From Sipunculus nudus (lineage: Eukaryota; Annelida; Sipuncula; Golfingiida; Sipunculidae): a stretch of 64,000 nucleotides of DNA. The notes below the pieces were generated by a model, which was given only the letters and a program-made list of their open reading frames with translations, ran no database searches and was not told where the DNA came from. Shown here piece after piece: positions 55,245 to 64,000 of the stretch; position 1 is the first letter of the stretch; every line of letters starts with the position of its first letter. The translations under genes and the position numbers were made by a program. The stretch lies in NCBI GenBank assembly GCA_026874595.1, contig CM049306.1, forward strand, positions 104,669,142-104,733,141, in the 5' to 3' direction.

Positions 55245-58065
55245 GATTGACTGTCTCATAGATTCATTAATGTCGTTCTGAATGTGTTACTGGAAACATA
55301 TAAAAGCGGACCGAAGCTTGCTTTTCTATAGCAAAGTAATACCGGAGAGTGGCACCACCGACATAGGCTGGATTTCGGGATCAGCCCTGAGCAAAACGGA
55401 TTACGTAGCAGATTGTCATATTGCCCGTTAGTTTAAGGCTGCCTTCGGCCAACGACAGACCACGTTGCATTTGGTTTAACTGGTAACAAGGAGACTGCAC
55501 GATTCCGATGGCTTTTACTCTACGTATGTGTATCAGAATCACACTCAAACCACAACACAGTAGCTAACCAACAATGAATGTATTAACAGATAGATACAGA
55601 ATTCAATACCATCTACCAGATAGCGTTCCGAGCCTTTTACGCTTTATAATTGCAGGAATACAGTCAACATTAAATGCACAAAAAAATTTCCAATTGTATA
55701 CAGAGTCTGGATACACAGTCCCTAACCGACCTAGACTGGCAATATTGGTGTCACACCACTAAAGATGTGAACGACCAGGTTCTATTAACTGTAAAACCAA
55801 CTGGCTAAAACTCATTTATAAGTACACTCCCAAAAAGACGAATAAAACATGAGTTAACAAAACAAATCAATATATTAAAGAAAGAAGACACTTCTATTTC
55901 TCTGGAGAGGCGCTCCTTACATATAAGCACTGATGTAAAAAAAAAACCCAACAATAATCACTGAATAAATCACCAAGTCCGTTAATTACACTACACAGAG
56001 TAGTCCCTTGTTTACACTTCTCCTGATCAAATGACCATCACGCACACGTGACATCGGAATGCGTGGCTCGACTCATTGCTTGCTTGTGCTGTACATTCTG
56101 TCCACTTATAGATACACGGAGCTCAAACCACCAACAGTCCCTCGCTTGTTTATGCTCGTTTACCTCTCAAGGCACAATTCACCCAATACACACAGACTAT
56201 TCTATCCACTTCTAGGTAGCCGAATATGCTTCCACACAGCGATATCCAGTACCTCTATCTCTACCAGTAATAGTACCTCTAAGTCCTCGGTTTGTTCCTG
56301 TAAGCGCTCACAACAGGAACAAATCGCGAGATTATTAGTCCATTTTTTTATGCGATATTTGCTCTGAAGTCCTTTTCAGAGTTATCACCGTTGCCTTCCT
56401 CAGACAAACACTATCTACGCGTATAGACATAATTTCCCAGCCGTCTAAACTCTGATGCACGCAGACCTGCCCCTGGACTGCAGACAAAGTCGGGCTTTAC
56501 CGAACTGGCTTGCTTATCGGGCAATTGTAACGAATATCTTCTAAATTACGATTTATATATGCTTGCTTACATCACAAGTCCTGACCGTCTTCTGCCAATT
56601 ACCCTCCAGGCGACCATAAATAATAACATGAATCTTAATATGGACACGCCCCCAAAGCTAAACCTTGAGAAAACCGAATTAAACAGGTGCTCATTTATTG
56701 AAGTATACAACAAACAGTCGTTTCTGATACCCAATACCAATGTAAAATAAATTATCAAACCAATCATCTGGTTACACTCCAAATTGAATATGCCATTCAT
56801 TTCACAGTCCTCTGGTGTCAATTGGACCCTGACTGGCGTCACTGTTCCCCAAGTGGCAGCACTGGTTCCCGACTACCGGAACTGGACCCAAACCGGCGGC
56901 ACTGGACCCCGACTGTCGGCACTTGATCCCGACTAGCCGACTGGACTCCGACTGACGGCATTGGACCCCGACTGGCGGCATAAGACCGGAATTTGAAAAG
57001 GACTGGAGCATCACAGCGATACTCACGGCAGAGGTGACCATGATAAACGCTGCCACGACTGAATAGATTGCTGTGACAAGAACCGGTACGTACAGTCACA
57101 GCTTATCTGAGCTTAAGGAACGGGCAGCGTACTTAAGCGACGACCACTCGTCCGGGCTGAACAGCGCATTTCGAGGACCACACAGCAACAACCACACTGG
57201 GCTGATAGGACAAGACGTAAGCCACTCAGAATCAATTTGACCGATCGTGATCTCTCCGGGGCCGCTTGCGTGAAGAATTCTATATGTTGCTGATATGATC
57301 TCTTCCTCTCGTTTGCAAACCTCTTTCATATTAACCGGCTCTTGAGACTGATTTATATTCACATATCTCACGTCCAATGAAATGGCTTGGAACCACTTTA
57401 CAAGTATTACTGACAACTTAATGAGCGAATGCGACCCGGTGAATACCTTATACAAACGCCTATTGTTCTGCGACACATAGGCGAGACGCTGGCCGACCGA
57501 CTTCACTCTAATGATTTCACTAAACACTCGAATTACCCTTTAATCCCTCATTACAATACAAAAATATATCGGAACAAGAACCGAAATGGCATAACTAAAT
57601 CAAAATAAGGACCGGCATAAAACCACTTTGTGACGCATAAGGGGGCTCATCTGGGAATGATGCACAACTCCGGGGACCAGGAAAAGGTGGTTTTGGTAAC
57701 TGGGTAATCACCGCCACATAGTTCACCAAAAACGTGACTATTCAGATACATGTAAATGATGTCGTTCTGAAAGTAGATTCTTCAGAGGGGGGGGGGGGGG
57801 GTACATATAAAATCGGACCGAACTGTCTCGCTAGTGAAGTTTGTTCTTGTAGGGAAGCGGCTGGAACGCCGGGTATTGGCGCCACCGACATGGGGATAGA
57901 GCCATAGACAAGCTTCACTAAGCAAAATGTTAACGTACATGTGTCTTATTATCTATACGCACAAAGCGCACAACCAATTCCAGGCGTTATGCGGTTTTAA
58001 TGAAGCAATTTAATAAAATGATTATATGATTATATAATTATCTTAGTTAAGCTGCATTCCTGAAA
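55245..58065 (+). repeat. large repeat R, copy 2, left part
   Basis: Collinear with 30580-32190: TATAAAAGCGGACCGAA (55300), AATTGTATACAGAGTCTGG (55694), the 24-bp CTGGCGGCACTGGACCCCGA minisatellite (56820-57000), GGACTGGAGCATCACAGCGA, TCGTCCGGGCTGAACAGCGC, TATAAAATCGGACCGAACTG (57805) and GGCGCCACCGACATG. About 1 kb between 55760 and 56800 has no counterpart in copy 1. The copy is broken at about 58066 by element P and resumes at 63095. Confidence 0.7.
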
Positions 58066-60479
58066 GTCCGGAAGCCAAGGGTAATTTTTTTTGCCAACCT
58101 TGTTTTATGGTCTTAAGTTTTTTTTTGTGGATTTTGTTTGCCCACATATCAGGTGTAAAAAATATGTTGGTTGGCTCTCTGTCAGCCTTGGGCAATTTTT
58201 GCTGATTAGCATGAAACAAAATGGCCGCCAAAGTAATGCTGAAAAAAGCAAAAATGCCATAATGCCACAGTTTTATATTTATCCCCCTTGTATCACGACG
58301 AGGCCGGATATTTACAACTTATACGAGATTTTACTTAGTTGTAGGGGGATTATGTGAGCATAATTTGGGTCCATTTAATCAAAATGGCACCTGTACGGAA
58401 ATTCATCTTTATCCGTGGCAAATGTAACGGTTGTATGTGTTTGCATATAATATTTAAGGGACGTGCATAACAAAAGGGTTTTTGTATAGTGTATAATGAA
58501 GGGTGTACATACGAACGGATAAAGCTGTCACATGCATTTGAAAGTACCTGGTCTCTGAAAAATATTAATATATGGTTATGGGTCCAAAAGCATTACAGAC
58601 ATACTTGAAGCCCCTCCCCCTTCTCTATATTCTCTTCTGCTTAACATATTTTGTCAAAGGTTATCTAACTGTGGACTTCCATATGTGGCCGCTCATATTC
58701 ACAGACTTACGATGTTTATTTTTATGTTTCACTTCATTTACATCTGTCTTTATCAGCATCTTCGGTACAAATTTTGTAGAGGAATAGGGTGATACACAGG
58801 AAACAATCCTCTAAATTTTGAAGACGATCCTGATCACCACCATGTGATGTCTCTATCAATGAGATATAATTTTTTCAGCGCAAACCATGGAGTTTGTTTA
58901 CCGTGAAACACATTTTCTATGAAAAACACAGAACAGTTGGATGAAAATCCTTGCGGAATCAGTGATATTTGACTACTTTCTATTTTTTTATGATATCCGG
59001 GTAATGTATCTGTCAGGCTCAGATCACAAATATCCTCCAACCTCTTCAAAAGCTTTAGTAAAAGTATAGTGGCACTGTGCCGCCAGTAAATAGATAAATA
59101 TCTTTTGAGACACAAAAACTCAGTAAATGGAAAAAAATGCCTCTGGGTAAGGTGGGAACATATTTGTTCTTTAAAGTAAGGAAAGCTTTAACTTGCACCC
59201 TTAAGTGCAAACAAAGAGGAATGCTGGGAAAAAATATTATTACAAACCAGACCTTGTAATTTGAAATAAGATTGTATAGCTGACATATGAGTTTGGCAAC
59301 ATTATTTTATAAGGTAGACAATACATTTTAATTATCATAAATTTTCATATAGCAATAAGGAAAAGAATGTGTATGGTGAAATTCCATAATGATTTTTCTT
59401 TCCTTATGCATGCCTCCCACATCCTTGGCTGCACATTAATCTATATAGTTAACTTTAGCGAAATATGAGCTTAACTAAGATATTCTAGATATCCGTGTCC
59501 CATTCGATAGCCAACTATTCCTTGTGATTAGAGCCCCCTCCCCCATATGACCATATATATATATTTAGGTACCTACTACAGTCCAAGGTCATAATCCTTT
59601 TTTTTATATTTTCTTGGGAAATGTAGCTTAGTCATCCTCGTGCATTAATTGATGGATTATTTCATGCATATGTGTAATTAATTAGTGATTTTAAGCCATG
59701 GGCTGTTCAGGTCAATTCATTTTGTTGTCTGCATTTGTGATTCTTGTAAATACAAGTAAATCCCTGAATTTGCGACATCATCTCACAGAACAAAATTTGA
59801 CATAACTTATTATGTTATGTGTTTCTATAATATGTGCCAGCTTAATATAATACAATTAACTGCATTTAACATTCGAGTTTTCTGTGTGCATACATGGGAA
59901 TACATCTATGAGTTGCCGATTTGCGCTCATGCATTTCAAGTTCAAAGTTTCAGAAAGACTTTTTTACCTCATTATGATGCATAACACCGACGGCACAATT
60001 TTCGGGGGCGGGGCATTTTATAAAACTCTTAAGCATTGTCATCATCGTTAAAATTACATGAATCTTGGCGCTGAAGGTTTCAGGTATTCCTAAAATATTT
60101 GATAACAGAAATGACGTTAGAAGTGTGTGTTCATTCACATCAGTTCTCATATGTTGCTATTGACTAAATTTGTATGTTTCCAGAATACCATTTAAAAAAT
60201 CCAATTAAATTTATGCTCATTTGGGTCACCAACCTCTAAAAAGCTGTTAATTTTAATATAAAATTTAAAGTAATAGTCTTTTATGGTTTAGCTACAGAAA
60301 GTGGAGAAATGAGTTCAGCTTGCACAGACAAGTCGACATAGTTGGCGATCACATATCAGACAAATAATCCATATAAATATGATGCTGATAGCTACATGAT
60401 GCTGATGGAAGCTTGCAGCAAATATATGAGAATGTTGCAATGCATGTGATATGACATGACATAGTATATGCAAACACAT

Positions 60480-60660
60480 ACGATTGTTACATTTGCCATC
60501 AAACAAAGAGGAATTTCCGTAAAGGTGCCATTTTAATTTAATTTGACTCAAATTATGTTCATTTAAATTCTTCAAACAAAATAAATGTGTGGATAACGGC
60601 AGTTTCACTTTTATTATTTCATTATGAAGGCCATACATCGGTAACTAAAAAGGACGAAGA
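60480..60660 (+). repeat. direct duplication of part of P's right arm
   Basis: TTACATTTGCCATCAAACAA...GAATTTCCGTAAAGGTGCCATTTT and ATAACGGCAGTTTCACTTTTATT...ATACATCGGTAAC here match 60970-61020 and 62566-62612 respectively. The second match is split from the first by the M insertion, confirming that M entered after this duplication. Confidence 0.7.
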
Positions 60661-61110
60661 TGCTGATATAGACAGAGCAAACAAATAACAAACCAGAGAA
60701 GTAAAAAATAAAAATGATAAATCCTAGGTCTCTGAATGTTAGCGGCCACGTATGGAAGTCCATGGTTAGATAACCTTTGACAAAATATAAAAAGACTGCA
60801 TGAAAGTCATGGAGAAAGGGGGGTTTTGCTTTCCGACCCCGCTATAATCATATATAAATATTATTGAGAGACCAGTTAGTTTTCCATGCATGTGACAGCT
60901 TTGTCCGTTCGTATGTACAACCTCCATAAAAAACTTACATGATTTTGTATTATGCATAATATAAAAACTGTTACATTTGCCAAGGATAAAGATGAATTTC
61001 CGTAGGGTGCCATTTTGAATTAAATGGACTAAAATTATGCTCACATAATCCCCCTACAACTAAGTAAAATCTCGTATCAGTTGTAAATATCGGACACAAG
61101 AGGATAAATA

Positions 61111-62549
61111 AACAAGGGACCCATGGGTCACGGCGCTCAGCTGACCCTGATTGGACTATAAATGTATCACAAGGATCATAAATGTTTCCAAGGAAACTTT
61201 TTATGGGCTTCTCTGCATGTCAAGACAGAAGATTCTAGGTCTAGGCATTACGATTTGTGCCCTGTAAAATTCGTAAAAATCGAAAAAATACCAGTGGCGC
61301 CATCAGACTGCAGAAACTGATGAAACATTCCAAGATCAATATCCGTGCAAAGAATTATGGTGATCATTGCAATAGTTTTTCAGATACTTGAGCTTTTGTA
61401 TCAAATTTTCCATCATTCTGGGGGTTACTTGGGAGCCCCATAGCTCGAAGAAAATGGGTAACAGAGACCTTTTTCTAAGTTTCTAAGGAGACTTTTAATG
61501 GGCCTCCCTGCATGTCAAGAGAGAAGATTCTAGGTCCAGGCGTTACGATTTGTGCCCTGTTAACAGATGACCCCATCTTAAGGTCTCATAAATAGAGAAA
61601 ATAATTCGTAAAAATCGAAAAAAATACAGGTGGCGCCACCAGACTGCAGAAACTGATGAAACATCCCATGATCAATATCCATACAAAGAATCATGGTGAT
61701 CAATGCAATAGTTGATCAGTTACTTGAACTTTTGTATCAAATTTTCCATTATTCTGGGGGGTACTTCGGAGCCCCATAGCTCAGAGGTTATGGGTAACAG
61801 AGACCTAATTTCAGGTTTCCAAGGAGACTTTTTATGGGCCTCTCTGCATGTCAAGAGAGAAGATTCTAGGTCCAGTCGTTACGAGTTGTGCCCTGTTAAC
61901 AGATGACTGCATCTTCAGAGGTCTCAAAAATAGAGAAAAAAATTCGTAAAAATTGAAAAAATACAGGTGGCGCCACCAGTCTGCAGAACTGATGAAACAC
62001 TCCATGATCAATATCCATGCAAAAAATCATGACCATCAGTAATGTAGTTAATGAGATATTGAAGTTTTGTATGAAATTTTTGACTATTCTGGGGGGTACT
62101 TCGGGGCCCCATAGCTCGAAGGATATGGGTAACAGAGACCTTATTTCTGGTTTCCATGGACATTTTTTCATTGATCTCTCAATGTCTCAAGAATGAAGAT
62201 TCTTGGTCCAGTCTTTACAATTTGTGCCTTGTTAACAGATGTTCACATTTTTAAAGGTCTCAAAAATAGAGAAAAAAATTCGTAAAAAAGATATTGATGT
62301 TTTTGTATGAAATTTTTGACTTTTCTGGGGGGTACTTTGGGGCCCCATAGCTCGAAGGATATGGGTAACAGAGACCTAATTTCTGGTTTCCAAAGAGATT
62401 TTTCATGGACCTCTCAGAATGCCAAGTTACAAGGTTCTAGGTCCAGCGGTTACGATTTGTGCCTAGTTAACGGACGGACAGACGGACAGACGGACGACGG
62501 ACAAAGAGTGATCGCTATAGCTCAGATGACTTTCAGTCAGCTGAGCTAA
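61111..62549 (+). mobile_element. modular repeat element M, copy 2, inside P
   Basis: It begins AACAAGGGACCCATGGGTCA with GCGCTCAGCTGAC and ends GTCAGCTGAGCTAA. About four modules follow the same order as copy 1 at 14342, with GGTGGCGCCACC palindromes at about 61629 and 61965 and a variant at 61290. The 3' part carries ACGGACGGACAGACGGACAG and ATCGCTATAGCTCAG. No transposase frame exists. Confidence 0.85.
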
Positions 62550-63094
62550 AAACTGTTTATATAACGGCAGTTTCGCTTTTATTGTTTCATTAAGAAGGTC
62601 ATACATAGGTAACAAAAAAGCATATTATTTTTTATAATGTATAACAGCTGTTTTCCGGGAAGTTTGATCATCTCTTCTTCGTCTATACTTGAGTGTTTAA
62701 TTAGTTTTACCCTCTATTTCCAGAATGCTTTAGAACATACGTACTAACAAAATCATGTGTTCAGTATATTTACATTTTTTTCAAATGGGAGAACAGCTAC
62801 ATTAAATATGGTGGTCATTATGACTAAAACAATACCAAAAATGAATTCTCTGGGTCATAATACCCCAGAATTCATGTACTGGATGACCCTCTGTGTCACA
62901 TGTAAAGGTAATTATGGCATTTTTGCTATGTTCGCATTATTTTGGCGGCCATTTTATGCATATCAGCAAAAATTGCCCATGGCTGACAGCGGCCCAACCA
63001 ACATATTTTTCACACCTGATATGTGGGCAAACAAAATCCACAAAGAAAAAAACTTAAGACCATAAAACAAGGTTGAGTCCAGTGGCGACCGGAC

Positions 63095-64000
63095 GATGAC
63101 GTAACTGTTTTTAAAGGATAGACCTATCCTAATTCAAACAACATAATTTATTTTGCCTGGTGAGGTATGTATATAGTTTCTGGAATAAAGCACAAGCGTA
63201 CTATATCTTTAAAAGTGAGGACTGTTTGGTTCTTAATAAAAGGTTCTGTTTGTAAATATGCTGATTAAAATAAGTCACCTTATCGTGACATGAACTCACT
63301 GACCTGTACGTCTGGTTAGTTCACTTGAGGAAGATCAATACACCTTTCACCTTGCTAAAACAACTTATATAGTTACTTTAAAATACATTTAAGTCATTTA
63401 GTATCTACGTGCTTTATCAGAACTGTCGGTCGGATTAATATTAATGTGCCTGCTGAGAACTTCACAAAATAGCAAGCGCATAATCAAACAACCAGATTCA
63501 AATATTTTAAACTTTCACATTCAAAAGCAATTTTTCTTATTTAAAAAATTATTCATATAACTACGTCATTTTTTATAGCGTATCAGCGCATATTAAGTTT
63601 AGAAAAATGCAGTAAATTAGTTAACTGGTTGCCTTTTCTAGGTTTATTTTTCGGGAAACTCTCTTGTTTAGGTTAAAAAAAAATAAAACATATCATATGA
63701 CTTTATGCATAAGCAGATATTTTCTAGTTATACAGCTAAATGTCTGTTATACCTTACACTCTCGGTCCGACAACGTAGCCTACTTGTATGCTAGGTGTTA
63801 TGATTTTAGTATCTCTTTACACGGGGGTTCTGTGAGACGCATACCCGCTGAGGGTATGAACAAAACGCTTCATTTTTATTTGCCAAACATGACCGTTTGT
63901 TTGATATCACTTTCCTAATCCCTACCTGCACCCCGGAATCTGTCGCTCACTCTCACTTTTATTCGAGTTATCAGATATCAACAGACTAAACATATCTGTC
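63095..64000 (+). repeat. large repeat R, copy 2, right part (runs off the window)
   Basis: Collinear with 32200-33100: AAGGATAGACCTATCCTAAT, GAGGAAGATCAATACACCTT, CTAAAACAACTTATATAG, CATTTAGTATCTACGTGCTT, ATCTCTTTACACGGGGGTTC and TTTTATTCGAGTTATCAGAT. It continues beyond the window. Confidence 0.8.

Larger units (their letters stand above)
58066..63094. mobile_element. 5-kb element P with long inverted arms
   Basis: The left arm (58066-58775) and right arm (63094 back to about 62800, then 61105 back to about 60640) are inverted copies. Both have the end GTCCGG..GCCA, AACCTTGTTTTATGGTCTTAAG, CACATATCAGGTGTAAAAAA, AATGGCCGCCA or close variants, TACGAGATTTTACTTAGTTG, TAGGGGGATTATGTGAGCAT, and GTTATCTAAC.GTGGACTTCCATA. 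The right arm is interrupted by element M (61111-62549). The loop (58776-60640) has no recognisable protein. Comparison with R copy 1 shows P sits inside R. Confidence 0.75.

Overview
The window is nuclear DNA of an animal. It is AT-rich, its genes are split by GT-AG introns with conserved phase, and it is crowded with short interspersed repeats, inverted-repeat elements, microsatellites and CR1/L2-type LINE remnants. The domain types (VWD-C8-TIL, peritrophin-A/CBM14 plus mucin) and the repeat style suggest a lophotrochozoan, most likely a mollusc such as a bivalve. That placement is inference; no database was searched.

Two protein genes can be reconstructed, both on the + strand. Gene 1 (coding exons from 8588 to 18591) has five exons that join in frame to a 352-residue secreted protein: signal peptide, one VWD domain, C8 and TIL. 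Its second intron holds a 5'-truncated LINE in antisense and a modular repeat element. Gene 2 (34160 to 40781, first exon not securely found) encodes a membrane-tethered mucin: a chitin-binding peritrophin-A domain, a single 3-kb exon of about 49 Thr/Ser/Pro-rich 19-residue repeats, one transmembrane helix and a cytoplasmic tail of about 75 residues. Both look like extracellular-matrix or mucus proteins (gut lining, mantle or shell matrix). Nothing in the sequence shows that they act together.

Layout. 1-650: 58-bp satellite. 650-8500: repeats only (TIR elements, LINE endonuclease fragment, SINE copies, a perfect 97-bp tandem duplication). 8588-18591: gene 1. 18.6-34 kb: no gene recognised; several inverted-repeat elements, and one copy of a multi-kb repeat here called R (30.5-33.2 kb). 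34.2-40.8 kb: gene 2. 41-50 kb: SINE, LINE and simple repeats. 50.57-50.96 kb: a decayed duplicate of gene 2's transmembrane and juxtamembrane exons. 51.02-55.24 kb: about 105 copies of a 40-bp satellite without visible indels. 55.2-64 kb: a second copy of R, split by a 5-kb inverted-repeat element (here called P), itself split by a modular element (here called M).

The most distinctive observations are the higher-order repeat structure of the mucin exon, the pseudogenised gene-2 exons beside a satellite carrying a splice-donor-like motif, the palindrome GGTGGCGCCACC shared by two otherwise different modular elements, and the three-level nested insertion at 57.6-64 kb.
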